A stretch of DNA of 64,000 nt from Cupriavidus numazuensis (GCF_905397435.1 NZ_CAJPVI010000019.1:78268-142267); one strand, 5' to 3'. Counted from the first letter of the stretch, positions 44,795-53,558 are shown. Numbers and translations: made by a program. The notes: generated from the letters alone by a model not told the origin.

Positions 44795-45336
44795 GCTGCG
44801 GTCCTCTGGTCGACACGGCCCGCGCGGGACACGCAGACGTTCAGGTTGCGGCGATCGGAGCTGGAAGCGGCAACCTGGAAAGCCAGCGCACTGTCCGCGA
44901 ACAGATAGCCGCGCGACGTGATCTGAATAGAGCGCAGCGGCGCGGCCAGCGTCACGGCAAGGCCGGTATTGACCGCCTCATGCACGCGGATGATTTCCTC
45001 GGCAGGCGCGCGTACCTGATCGTTGTTCGTGTCCTGGAAGAGAATCCACCGCCCTGACCAGTCCGCCTGCGAATCCTGCGCACAGGTCGTGGAATTGGCC
45101 GCCGTGGCACGGCAAACCGTGACCGGGGCATTGCGGCGGATGGCTTCGCTGCGCGCGAGCGACAGCAGCCCGGCAAGTTCGGCCGCCGCGCCGTCGGTGC
45201 GCGCGCGATCGAGAAACCCCTGGAACGAGGGCACGGCGAACGACATCGTGATGGCGATCAGCGATACCACCACCATCAGTTCGATCAGCGTGAAGCCGCG
45301 AAGCGGCCGGACAATACGCGGGCGCGAGGCACGCAT
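44788..45336 (-). CDS. fimT: FimT/GspH-family minor pseudopilin
   Basis: A 182-residue pseudopilin with a 14-residue leader ending RPLRG, then FTLIELMVVVSLIAITMSFAV. The GspH/FimT domain has RTDGAAAELAGLLSLARSEAIRRN near 45, GRWILFQDTNNDQ near 95 and a paired Cys C-terminus. Start ATG 45336 gives a normal prepilin leader; the in-frame ATG at 45423 would give an improbable 43-residue one. It is the first gene of the minus-strand minor-pilin operon. Confidence 0.88.
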   Translation of the reverse strand: MRASRPRIVRPLRGFTLIELMVVVSLIAITMSFAVPSFQGFLDRARTDGAAAELAGLLSLARSEAIRRNAPVTVCRATAANSTTCAQDSQADWSGRWILFQDTNNDQVRAPAEEIIRVHEAVNTGLAVTLAAPLRSIQITSRGYLFADSALAFQVAASSSDRRNLNVCVSRAGRVDQRTAAC

Positions 45337-45830
45337 GCCACCGATGCCGGCCTTCTGCTCGCGGCCGACCGGCGGCAAACGCCCTCCGCGCCCGGTCAGC
45401 CGGGCGCGAGAAAGGCAGTCCATGTCAGCGCAACCGGACGCCGACCGGCAATGCCTTCTGGCAATGCATAGAGATGACCCAATTCATGTGACCCCCGGTA
45501 GAAACCGTTGCGGTAGCAGGCGCTCTCTGCCGGAGCGGCGCTGCAACCCACCCGAATACGTTCTTTTGATTCTGTTATTGGCCGATCGAAGCCGGCAGAC
45601 GTACGTCAGGAAAATGTCTACCAGAATGCGGCTCTGATGATACCCCGCCATAGTGGGGGAACTCGCTACGCGATGTCAATAGCACTTGGCAAGAGGACAT
45701 TCCTCAAATGTCGAAGCCGTACAACGGCCGCGGCATGCAACCAAATTTGCCAGTCTCGCTACGTTTATCCACGGACCGTCGGCCTGCCGGGCGGTACGTT
45801 GACGGTCTCCTCACGCTATCGCTAATCGCC
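45337..45830. other. Divergent intergenic region between two minor-pilin operons
   Basis: About 490 bp with no convincing gene, although fimT could begin at 45423. It must carry the promoters of both operons. The clearest structural element is CCCC/GGGG around CGCCATAGTG at 45643-45658. I find no convincing sigma-54 (PilR-type) -24/-12 pair. Local GC is lower than in the flanking genes. Confidence 0.5.
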
Positions 45831-46175
45831 ATGCAGGTTTGCTCTTCACCGCTGCGTCAGCGCACCGGCCGCGGCCATGTTCTGGCCGAATCGCTCTGCG
45901 CGCTGGCCGTTGTCAGCATTGGCCTGGTTCCGCTGGCCAGCCTTGGGACCACGGGCCTGGCGTGGTTGCGTGGCCATGAACAGCTCGCGCAGGCGGTCCG
46001 GTCTGCCGGGGAAGCCGCGGAAATCTCGGGCATGCCCGTAGCCCCCATGAACCGATCCCATGCGGTCTCGGCCGAAGGCCCGCGTACCGGCAGGCTAGCC
46101 ATGGCAGGACTGGCGGTCGGCGAGCCGGAGGCGTCGGCATCATTGCGCGGCGTTGCACTATGGCTGCAACCATGA
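45831..46175 (+). CDS. Diverged PilV-like minor pilin (second operon)
   Basis: A 114-residue protein with a basic leader (PLRQRTGRG) followed by HVLAESLCALAVVSIGLVPL. This keeps Gly at -1 and Glu at +5 of the prepilin site but has His rather than Phe/Met/Leu at +1. The soluble part is much shorter than in PilV of the other operon. Assignment as PilV-like rests on position (first, ahead of the PilW-like gene) and the helix. It overlaps the next gene by 16 bp. ATG 45831 is chosen so that the leader is of normal size. Confidence 0.65.
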   Translation: MQVCSSPLRQRTGRGHVLAESLCALAVVSIGLVPLASLGTTGLAWLRGHEQLAQAVRSAGEAAEISGMPVAPMNRSHAVSAEGPRTGRLAMAGLAVGEPEASASLRGVALWLQP

Positions 46176-47089
46176 GATCACGCATGCCCGCTGGCTATCG
46201 GGGCAGTCCGCGGATGGATGGCTTCACGCTGACCGAGACGATGGTCGGCCTGGCACTGGGGCTGCTGGTCACTGCGGTGGCAGGCACCGCGTTTCTGCTA
46301 TGTCGCGCGGCATATCTTGCCGCCGCCGAGCGAACCTTGCTGGAGGAGCGCGGGCAGCGCGCACTCAATATTCTGTCCACCCTGATCCGGCACAGCGGCT
46401 GGGTTCCCGATGCAACTGGCAAGGCCCCGGCCCAGCCCGCGATCAGCGGCGCGGACGATTGCGGCCAGCCATCGATCGCAACAGTACCGGGATGCGGGAA
46501 ATCCGGCGTGGCGGGCAGCGACGCGCTGCTGGTCCGCTTCAGCGGCAGCGGGCAGGCCAGCGACGCCAGCCTGTCCGACCAGACGATGATCGACTGCAGC
46601 GGCTATGCCGTTGCCGCCCAGGGCACCGACTCATCCGTCGACACGGACTACGTTACCGCGAATCTCTTCTACGTCGCCATCGCCAGCGACGGCGAGCCTC
46701 AGTTGCTTTGCCGCTATCCAGCACGGCGAAACGGACGCATCGACGGCAGCGGATGGACATCCGGGGCGATCGTGCGAGGCGTGGAATCGATGCAGATACG
46801 CTACGGTGTCGACACCCGCGGCAACCGGCTTCCCGACACCTTCCTGCGCGCCGACGAGGTCACGGCCATGGGCGAAGACGCGTGGCATCGTGTCGTCGCG
46901 GTTCAGGTAGCGCTGGCGCTCAGGCTGGAACGGCGTGGCGCAGCCCCGAGCGGCATGCAGGTCACCGGCGCTGGCGCCATGACGGACCTCTACGACAGGT
47001 TGCCCGGACATGGCCGATACACGTCGCGGATCTTCGCAACGACGATCCGCCTGCGGAACGCCCCTCGGTGTCAGGAGACCTTGTGCTAG
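46160..47089 (+). CDS. Diverged PilW-like minor pilin (second operon)
   Basis: A 309-residue protein with leader SPRMDG and FTLTETMVGLALGLLVTAVA (residues 21-40; Glu at +5). The PilW-type segment EERGQRALNILSTLIRHSGW follows. Four Cys in the first half (DDCGQPS, VPGCGKSG, IDCSG, LLCRYP) and a C-terminal VVAVQVALALRLERR match the PilW layout, although similarity to the other operon's PilW is low. It overlaps both neighbours. Confidence 0.75.
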   Translation: MAATMRSRMPAGYRGSPRMDGFTLTETMVGLALGLLVTAVAGTAFLLCRAAYLAAAERTLLEERGQRALNILSTLIRHSGWVPDATGKAPAQPAISGADDCGQPSIATVPGCGKSGVAGSDALLVRFSGSGQASDASLSDQTMIDCSGYAVAAQGTDSSVDTDYVTANLFYVAIASDGEPQLLCRYPARRNGRIDGSGWTSGAIVRGVESMQIRYGVDTRGNRLPDTFLRADEVTAMGEDAWHRVVAVQVALALRLERRGAAPSGMQVTGAGAMTDLYDRLPGHGRYTSRIFATTIRLRNAPRCQETLC

Positions 47090-47676
47090 CCGCGCACAAG
47101 CCCTGCCCTCGCCCACATGGAGGTGCGACGCTGATGTTTGCCGCGACGCTTCTGCTGCTCGCGGTGCTCACCGCAACTGCCACGCTGCAATTCCTGCTCT
47201 CCAGCCGCCAGCTTGCCGGCTTGCAACTTGACCGGGAAATCGCATTCCGGGCCGCCGAAGTGGCGCTGCTCGATGGCGAGGCCGATCTGATGGCAGCCAT
47301 GGCGGGCAACGGTCCGCCAGACCGCCTGGATCCCGTTCCGGCAAGCGGGGCGTGCGGCCGAGGCATGCAGGCCGGAATCTGCGTGCCTGCCACCGGCAGC
47401 CTGCCCGTCTGGCAGGCATGGCTGTCAGGCTCGGCGTCCACCGATGACATTGGCGTGCCGTTTGGCACGTTCACCGGAAAGACGATGCCCGCCCTGCCCC
47501 AAGGTATCGCCGGCACGTCGATCCCGCCGCGCTACGTTGCCGAGTTGGTTGGCGATGGCGCTGCGCCCATGGAATACAGCCGGCAGACTGCGATGCCGCG
47601 CCTTCGCGTCACCGCCATTGGTTTCGGCCGCAACCGCGACACCACTGCTGTGGTCCAGAGCGTGATTCAGCCATGA
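47083..47676 (+). CDS. Diverged PilX-like minor pilin (second operon)
   Basis: A protein of 197 residues with a leader rich in His/Pro/Arg (HKPCPRPHG) and a hydrophobic helix TLMFAATLLLLAVLTATATL. The PilX-like SSRQLAGLQLDREIAFRAAEVALLDGEADL is present; compare AGNNRDHQVAFQAAELGLRF in the other operon. GTG 47083 with AGGAG 5 nt upstream overlaps the pilW-like stop and preserves the leader. ATG 47133, with GGAGGT upstream, is an alternative that would remove it. Overlap with the next gene is 4 bp. Confidence 0.75.
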   Translation: MLAAHKPCPRPHGGATLMFAATLLLLAVLTATATLQFLLSSRQLAGLQLDREIAFRAAEVALLDGEADLMAAMAGNGPPDRLDPVPASGACGRGMQAGICVPATGSLPVWQAWLSGSASTDDIGVPFGTFTGKTMPALPQGIAGTSIPPRYVAELVGDGAAPMEYSRQTAMPRLRVTAIGFGRNRDTTAVVQSVIQP

Positions 47677-49508
47677 GCCGGCGGCACGTCATCGCCTGGG
47701 TCCTGTCCTGGCTGCTTTCGTCAGCTTCGGCGGCCGCGTGGGCCGGAATCGTCGACCAACCCGCCGGCAATCTCCCGCTGGCATACCTCGCGCAGGCTGG
47801 CGCCTACCCATGGACAGGCCACCTGCGTGCGCTCGCCTGGAATCCCCTGCTGGCGAGAACGTCGGAGCCGACACCTCACACGACCCTGTGGGAAGCCGGC
47901 GCACGGCTCGACACTAACGCGACTACGTCCCGGCATCTCTACACGTCGATCGCACCCGCTGGCTTGGAGTCGGAACGCCTTGTTCCGCTGCAGTGGTCCG
48001 CACTCGATGCGGCTAGTCAGCAGGCAATGGCCGAGGGCGCAAGTACCACAGCATCCGGCGCGGACAAACTGGCGTGGTTGCGCGGTGAACGCGGCAACGC
48101 CGCATTGCGCCCGCGCGAAACCCGGCTGGCCAATGCCCGCGGTGCGCGCGTGCTGGTCGTGCCACCGCCAGTCTGGCAACCGGGGAAAGCCGGCCATGCC
48201 GCGTTCCGCGAACGCCATCGCACTCGTCCGCACACGGTCTGGCTGGGCACCACGGACGCATGGCTTCACGGGTTCAGGGCCACCACAGGCGACGAGCTTG
48301 TCGCCTACATGCCGCGAGCCTTGCTGCCGCTGGCAGGTGTAATGACTGATCCGAGGGGCGCGCTGGCGCCGGTACCGTGTCCGCGGCCGGAAGCCGCCGA
48401 TGTCGTCATGCATCGTGAATGGCGCACCGTGTTGCTCTGTGGGATCCCTGCCGCGGACGAGGGGGGCAGCGCGGCCGGTGCATTCGTGCTGGACATCAGC
48501 AATCCGACGGATGTCGCGCCAATCCGCCTGATCTGGGAACTGACTGCAACGCCTGCGCTGCCGCTGTCCGCCCGCGGCCCGGTTCGCGCTGCCGCGTTTG
48601 CCTACGACGAAGGGCCTCGTTGGTTCGCGATCACCACGGTGGATGCTGGCGCTTCCCGTGCAGGCCTGGCACTGATACCGCTTGAGAAAGCGGCCGGCCC
48701 CGCGCTGACCTGGCCGCTGCCCGAACGCGATTGCTCTGGTTCGCCCACGACCTCGACGCTTACAGGTGTCAGCATTCTGAGCGACATGACGGGCATAGCG
48801 CAGGCCATCTATGCCGCCGACGACAGCGGCCAACTCTGGCATTTTCCGGTGCCGCGGGCGCCCCGACGCCTTGCACTGGAAACCCCGACATGCCGGCACA
48901 AGCTCCCGGCGGCCGGCAAATCGAAACGCGCGGAACCCCCGTTGCTCCTCGGCGCCTCCGCTTCGCCACTCATCGTGTTCAGCCAAGGAGGTGAAGTCGC
49001 GGCCATTCCCTCTCGACCTGGCGGCGTCCCGGCTCGCATCATCGCCGAGCCCGCTGGCGGAGGGTTTCTGCTGCGCGCCATGCCAGGGCAAGGCGGCACC
49101 GGATGGCACCTGAGGCTGCCGAATGCCGGGGAACAGCTGGATACGCTTGGGGAAGTGTTTCCGGGCTATCTCCAGTTCACGACACGCGCCGCAGATGGAT
49201 TTCAGCGGGCCTACCTTGTACTGGCGGCGACGGGCGAATCCGCGGGACGGCCCCGGGATGGCGCGCCGCTCCAGACGTTCGTGACCGGGCAAGCGGCCGG
49301 CTCTGCGGCGTCCTTTGTGGCGACCAGTGTCCCGGGACCGCCCCCGCAAGCGCCTTCGGGAACAAGCGGCGCGCAGGCCCACACGGTCACGCTGTGGTCC
49401 GTGGACGGAACGTCTGTCCGGCTCCAGTCAACAGTCATGGCCACCCGCCGTACCGGACGTATCAGCTGGCGGGAAATCGTGGCGCCCATTCAGCAGGACA
49501 TCCCGTGA
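47673..49508 (+). CDS. Short PilY1-like protein (second operon)
   Basis: A 611-residue exported protein with a signal peptide (ending near AAWAG, residue 25). The middle contains VWLGTTDAWLHGFRATTGDELVAYMPRA, split here as WLGTTDAWLHGF and ELVAYMPRALLP, matching the propeller motif VYVGANDGMLHGFDA/FAFMPNQ of the long PilY1. The C-terminal TGRISWREIV matches RNRLSWRQI. It lacks the N-terminal von Willebrand A region with its MIDAS, and no calcium loop or polyglycine is seen. This is half the usual length and represents a pared-down tip protein. Confidence 0.8.
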   Translation: MSRRHVIAWVLSWLLSSASAAAWAGIVDQPAGNLPLAYLAQAGAYPWTGHLRALAWNPLLARTSEPTPHTTLWEAGARLDTNATTSRHLYTSIAPAGLESERLVPLQWSALDAASQQAMAEGASTTASGADKLAWLRGERGNAALRPRETRLANARGARVLVVPPPVWQPGKAGHAAFRERHRTRPHTVWLGTTDAWLHGFRATTGDELVAYMPRALLPLAGVMTDPRGALAPVPCPRPEAADVVMHREWRTVLLCGIPAADEGGSAAGAFVLDISNPTDVAPIRLIWELTATPALPLSARGPVRAAAFAYDEGPRWFAITTVDAGASRAGLALIPLEKAAGPALTWPLPERDCSGSPTTSTLTGVSILSDMTGIAQAIYAADDSGQLWHFPVPRAPRRLALETPTCRHKLPAAGKSKRAEPPLLLGASASPLIVFSQGGEVAAIPSRPGGVPARIIAEPAGGGFLLRAMPGQGGTGWHLRLPNAGEQLDTLGEVFPGYLQFTTRAADGFQRAYLVLAATGESAGRPRDGAPLQTFVTGQAAGSAASFVATSVPGPPPQAPSGTSGAQAHTVTLWSVDGTSVRLQSTVMATRRTGRISWREIVAPIQQDIP

Positions 49509-49972
49509 AGCGCGCCATTGCATCAGTACGCTTTGCCTTGCTGCAGCGGGCATTTACCCTGATCGAAGTGTTGATCACGATTGCCATGCTGGCCATCCTT
49601 GCCACATTGGCCGTACCGTCATGGGAGCACTACCTTGCGCGCGGCTGGCGCGCGCAGGCCCGCTCCGAGCTGGTCGCCACGATGCTGGAACTCGAGCAGC
49701 ATGCCACGGGTGCCATGACGTTCGCACGCGAGCCGGGCGGCGATATCGCCGCGGGCAGCTGGCCTCGACCGGTGCCGCAAGGAGACAGTCCTCGCCACAT
49801 CATCACGGCGGCCGCATGCCCTCAGGCCGGACTCGACGCCTGCGTCGAAGTCCGGGCAACACCGGTCAAGGCAGACCATCGCTGCGGCGTGCTTATCCTG
49901 CGCAGTACCGGCCAATGGCTGACCCATCCGCCGGGCATGACGCAGGCGGCTTATCCAGGACCCGACTGCTGA
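49505..49972 (+). CDS. Diverged PilE-like pilin (second operon)
   Basis: A 155-residue protein starting at GTG 49505, which overlaps the PilY1-like TGA (GTGA). Leader VKRAIASVRFALLQRA precedes FTLIEVLITIAMLAILATLA. The residue at -1 of the prepilin site is Ala, not the usual Gly, while Glu is kept at +5. The rest resembles small PilE-like pilins (AVPSWEHYLARGWRAQARSEL) with Cys pairs near the C-terminus (AACPQAGLDAC, CGVLIL, PGPDC). Confidence 0.78.
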   Translation: MKRAIASVRFALLQRAFTLIEVLITIAMLAILATLAVPSWEHYLARGWRAQARSELVATMLELEQHATGAMTFAREPGGDIAAGSWPRPVPQGDSPRHIITAAACPQAGLDACVEVRATPVKADHRCGVLILRSTGQWLTHPPGMTQAAYPGPDC

Positions 49973-49973
49973 T

Positions 49974-50531
49974 ATGCCGCAACCCGCACCTCGCCTGCGG
50001 CTTGGCTTCACGCTGACCGAGCTGCTGGTCTGCCTGTCGATCGTCGCCGTGCTGGCGGTGGCCGCCTATCAGGCCATCGACGTGCTGATGGCTCGCCATC
50101 AGGTAGCCGTCGCCGCGGACAGGCTGGCGGCTTCGCTGGCACAGGCGCGCAGCACGGCCATGGCACGGCGGGCCGAGGTTGCCCTGCAACCGCTCGATGG
50201 CAACACCACGCTGGACCAGGGCTGGCAACTCGTGGCCACAACCGGGGCCCGCCAAACCGGGCAGCGTGCCATCGCCGTGTCCGTGGTCCAGCTCGGCGCC
50301 CCGTGCCTCGCCGTCTTCCTGCGCCAGACCGCACGCGCCAGCAACATCCTGCGATTCACAGCTGTGGGATACTCTCGGTCTGAGCAAGGCGGATTTCAGG
50401 CCGCCACTTTCACGCTCAGCTGCCGCGGCGAGCAGCGCCAGGTTCGCATGGGAGCGCAAGGACGGATCCGCCTTTGCACGCCCGAGCATGACAAGGACTG
50501 CGAGGCATCGGGCGAACCTGCCCCGCCCTGA
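49974..50531 (+). CDS. Diverged FimT/GspH-like pseudopilin (second operon)
   Basis: A 185-residue protein with leader PAPRLRLG and FTLTELLVCLSIVAVLAVAA (prepilin site, Glu at +5). The GspH-like VAADRLAASLAQARSTAMARRAEVAL near 45 and a Cys pair near the C-terminus (TLSCRGE, RLCTPEHDKDC) follow. It is the last gene of the second operon, whereas fimT is first in the minus-strand operon. It ends 47 bp before ribD. Confidence 0.8.
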   Translation: MPQPAPRLRLGFTLTELLVCLSIVAVLAVAAYQAIDVLMARHQVAVAADRLAASLAQARSTAMARRAEVALQPLDGNTTLDQGWQLVATTGARQTGQRAIAVSVVQLGAPCLAVFLRQTARASNILRFTAVGYSRSEQGGFQAATFTLSCRGEQRQVRMGAQGRIRLCTPEHDKDCEASGEPAPP

Positions 50532-50578
50532 CAGCGGCACGCACACCCAACGCCCAGCGGGCAAGAGTCACCGGCCAA

Positions 50579-51694
50579 ATGTTTTCCGATTCCGACCACG
50601 CCGCCATGCAGCAAGCGCTCGCGCTTGCAGCGCGAGGCATGTTCACCACCACCCCCAATCCACGCGTCGGCTGCGTGCTGAGCAAGAACGGGCAGATCAT
50701 CGGCCAGGGCTTCACCCAGCCGGCCGGACAGGATCACGCCGAAATCCAGGCCCTGAAGGATGCGCAAACGCGCGGCATCGACCCCGCTGGCGCCACCGCC
50801 TATGTGACGCTTGAGCCCTGCAGCCATTTCGGCCGCACGCCCCCCTGCGCCGACGCGCTGGTACGCGCCGGCATCGCGCGCGTGGTGGCGGCGATGGAAG
50901 ATCCCAACCCGAGCGTGTCCGGCCGTGGCCTGCAGCGGCTGCGCGACGCCGGCATCGACGTGCGCTGTGGCCTGCTGGAAAAGGAAGCACGTGACCTCAA
51001 CATCGGCTTCGTGTCGCGCATGACGCGTGGCCTGCCGTGGGTGCGGGTCAAGGTCGCAGCGTCGATGGACGGCGGTACCGCCCTGCACGATGGCACGAGC
51101 CAGTGGATCACCGGCCAGGCCGCGCGCGACGATGGGCACGCCTGGCGCGCGCGCGCCTGCGCCATCCTGACCGGTATCGGCACGGTGCGCGACGACAATC
51201 CGCAGATGACCGTGCGGGCTATCCCAACGCCGCGCCAGCCGCAGCGCGTGCTGGTCGATTCACGACTGGAAGTGCCGCTTGAAGCACACATCCTGACACC
51301 CGACGCTGGCGACCTCGCCAAGCCGGTACTGGTGTTCAGCGCGGTGGACGACCGGGAACGCCGCCACGCGCTCGAAGCCCGTGGCGCGGAAGTCGTGGTA
51401 TTGCCGAATCCGCACGGCAAGGTCGAGTTGCGCAAGATGCTGGAGGAACTGGGCCGGCGCGGCATCAACGAACTGCACGTCGAAGCGGGTTTCAAGCTCA
51501 ATGGCTCGCTGATCCGCGAGCATTGCGCCGACGAACTGCTGATCTACCTGGCGCCCAAGCTGCTCGGCGACGCGCAAGGCATGTTCAACTTGCCGCCGCT
51601 GTCCCGTTTGCAGGATGCCGCCGCCTTCCGCTGGCACGATGTGCGCCAGATCGGCGAGGACCTGCGCCTGATCGCGCGTCGCAGCGACGCCTGA
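50579..51694 (+). CDS. ribD: Bifunctional riboflavin deaminase/reductase RibD
   Basis: A 371-residue enzyme. The N-terminal deaminase domain has the zinc site HAEIQALKDA near residue 50 and PCSHFGRTPPCADAL near 80. The C-terminal reductase domain starts near WVRVKVAASMDGGTAL (150) and contains GIGTVRDDNPQMTVR near 195. It performs the second and third steps of riboflavin synthesis. It is followed by ribE. No FMN riboswitch fold is evident in the 47 bp upstream. Confidence 0.96.
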   Translation: MFSDSDHAAMQQALALAARGMFTTTPNPRVGCVLSKNGQIIGQGFTQPAGQDHAEIQALKDAQTRGIDPAGATAYVTLEPCSHFGRTPPCADALVRAGIARVVAAMEDPNPSVSGRGLQRLRDAGIDVRCGLLEKEARDLNIGFVSRMTRGLPWVRVKVAASMDGGTALHDGTSQWITGQAARDDGHAWRARACAILTGIGTVRDDNPQMTVRAIPTPRQPQRVLVDSRLEVPLEAHILTPDAGDLAKPVLVFSAVDDRERRHALEARGAEVVVLPNPHGKVELRKMLEELGRRGINELHVEAGFKLNGSLIREHCADELLIYLAPKLLGDAQGMFNLPPLSRLQDAAAFRWHDVRQIGEDLRLIARRSDA

Positions 51695-51758
51695 CCCAAC
51701 TTACCGACGGCGCGCCAGCCGCGCTGGTTACCAACACCCGAACTTTCGAGAACACATC

Positions 51759-52400
51759 ATGTTTACTGGCATTGTGGCGGCCGTTGGCCGCATCGAGACC
51801 GTCACCCCGCTCGGCGCAGAGAGCGCCGACAACACTGGCGTGCGCCTGCACGTCGCGGCTGGCGGCCTGGACCTTTCGGATGTGGTCATCGGCGACAGCA
51901 TCGCCATCCAGGGCGCCTGCATGACCGTGATCGCCATGACTGCCGACAGCTTCGACGTGGAAGTCTCCCGCGAATCCCTGAATAAGACCGTGGGTCTGGA
52001 ACTGGCGGGCCGCGTCAATCTGGAAAAGGCGCTGCGACTGGCGGACCGCCTCGGCGGGCATCTGGTTTCTGGCCATGTCGACGGTCTCGGCGAAGTCGTG
52101 CACTTTGCCCCGGTTGGCGAATCGCATGAGCTGCGCATCCGCGCTCCGCGCGAACTGGGCCGGTATCTGGCGTACAAGGGCTCGGTCGTGATCAACGGCG
52201 TGTCGCTGACCGTCAACCGTGTCACCGACGAAGCCGATGGCTGCGTGTTCTCGATCAACCTGATTCCGCATACGGTCGAAGTGACTACGTTGCAGGAACT
52301 CAAGGCGGGCAGTCGGGTGAATCTGGAGATTGACTTGATCGCGCGGTATGTGGAGCGGATGTTGTCGGCGTCTGCTGACGCAGAGAAACCATTGATTTGA
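51759..52400 (+). CDS. ribE: Riboflavin synthase alpha subunit
   Basis: A 213-residue enzyme (also called RibC) made of two lumazine-binding domains. The first begins MFTGIVAAVGRIETV and contains DSIAIQGACMTVI near 46; the second has GHLVSGHVDGLGEVV near 100 and GVSLTVNRVTDE near 147. It joins two 6,7-dimethyl-8-ribityllumazine molecules into riboflavin. It follows ribD by 64 bp. Confidence 0.95.
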   Translation: MFTGIVAAVGRIETVTPLGAESADNTGVRLHVAAGGLDLSDVVIGDSIAIQGACMTVIAMTADSFDVEVSRESLNKTVGLELAGRVNLEKALRLADRLGGHLVSGHVDGLGEVVHFAPVGESHELRIRAPRELGRYLAYKGSVVINGVSLTVNRVTDEADGCVFSINLIPHTVEVTTLQELKAGSRVNLEIDLIARYVERMLSASADAEKPLI

Positions 52401-52513
52401 TTCGATTTCCCGCAATCAACTGTCAACCTCTGCAGGGCTAAAGTCGCGCTGCAGCAGATTGGGGCCACCGGCAAATCGTGGTTCGAGTTGGCCGTCGCCA
52501 AGTACTTGCGCGC

Positions 52514-52544
52514 GTGGCGCTGCACGGATACCGTGCAGCGCCAC
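52514..52544. repeat. Perfect 14-bp hairpin between ribE and the sugar operon
   Basis: GTGGCGCTGCACGG (52514-52527), loop ATA and CCGTGCAGCGCCAC (52531-52544). It lies in a gap of about 260 bp (52401-52661) between converging genes, without a T tract on either side, and I see no convincing gene in that gap. It may be a transcription barrier for both strands, a REP-like element or a remnant of a mobile element. Confidence 0.8.
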
Positions 52545-52661
52545 ATGGTTGGCGTCCACCTGATGCGCGGACTTGGTCTTTGCCCATACCGTGCATCGAT
52601 CGATAAGCAATCGCATCGATGACGCAGTCGTGCGTTGGCGAAGAGCCCGGCTTTCGGTGGC

Positions 52662-53558
52662 TCACTGGACGAGCGTTAACCCACCCAATGCGTTCAGCAT
52701 GGCCTGGGAGCCGACCGTACCGCATACGAGCGGATCCAGCGCGACTGCAGACAACCTGGGCAGCAGGCTCGGCTCGGAAGCGACGGATTCCAGCAGCCAG
52801 GAGCCAAAGCCTGCATCACGCAAATGGTCCTCCAGCGTTACGACAGAAGAGAAAGGCTGGATTTGTGCGGGCTGACTGACTTTGGTGTCCATTCCCCAGA
52901 GCGGCAGCGAGTACACGCAAGGTTTGGTGCCATCGCAAGCTTCTGCTCTTGAAATGGCGGCAGCGAGGCCTGCGCCCGTTGATAGCAATGCCTGCCCGCC
53001 ATCCTTCTGATCACCCTCTCTCACCTTCAACCATTGACCCGGTTGAACCTTTGGCACCTGCGTATGGAACTTAGGCTCTCCCGCTTTTCCCAGACGAAGG
53101 TACGACGGTCCGGGATTGGCGATGAGATATCTCATGCAGGCCTGGGTTTCCAGAGGGTCGCCCGGGGCCGCAATCAACATGTTTGGCATGGATCGCATCA
53201 ATGCGTAATCCTGGACGGCATGATGTGAGTAGCCAAGAGCACCGTAGGCCAAGCCTCCACCGACAGCAACCACGGTGACCGGTAGCCTGTGATAGGCAAT
53301 GTCGTTGCGAATTTGCTCCGCGCAGCGGAAGGTCGGGAAATTGGCAATGGAATACGTAAAGACATGGTATCCCTCGGAGGCCATTCCGGCCGCCAGGCCA
53401 GTCATATTTTGCTCTGAGACTCCGGCGTTAATGAATCGATCCGGAAAGCGGTCGGCAAAGGGCTCGATCACCGAATAGCCCAGATCGCCCACAATCAGAG
53501 CAATATGCGGATGCTCTGTGGCCAGCGTGACCAGTTCTTCAATGAATGCATTTCTCAT
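52662..53558 (-). CDS. Transketolase C-terminal subunit
   Basis: A 298-residue protein with the pyrimidine-binding domain (RFINAGVSEQNMTGLAAGMA, abbreviated GVSEQNMTGL, near residue 46, with the conserved catalytic Glu) and TYSIANFPTFRCAEQI near 69. A C-terminal transketolase domain spans about 175-298. It partners the N-terminal half encoded just upstream (17 bp gap) to form a two-subunit thiamine-diphosphate enzyme. Its place at the end of a CDP-sugar operon suggests transfer of a two-carbon unit onto a keto-sugar rather than the pentose phosphate pathway. Confidence 0.9.
   Translation of the reverse strand: MRNAFIEELVTLATEHPHIALIVGDLGYSVIEPFADRFPDRFINAGVSEQNMTGLAAGMASEGYHVFTYSIANFPTFRCAEQIRNDIAYHRLPVTVVAVGGGLAYGALGYSHHAVQDYALMRSMPNMLIAAPGDPLETQACMRYLIANPGPSYLRLGKAGEPKFHTQVPKVQPGQWLKVREGDQKDGGQALLSTGAGLAAAISRAEACDGTKPCVYSLPLWGMDTKVSQPAQIQPFSSVVTLEDHLRDAGFGSWLLESVASEPSLLPRLSAVALDPLVCGTVGSQAMLNALGGLTLVQ

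Noticed and set aside
50532..50578. FMN riboswitch ahead of ribD
   Set aside because: The gap is 47 bp, and the conserved FMN aptamer segments are not present there or in the end of the previous gene.
52416..52725. Minus-strand short frames in the ribE-transketolase gap as a transposase remnant
   Set aside because: No DDE, IstB-like or other transposase motif is visible; only the hairpin is retained as a feature.
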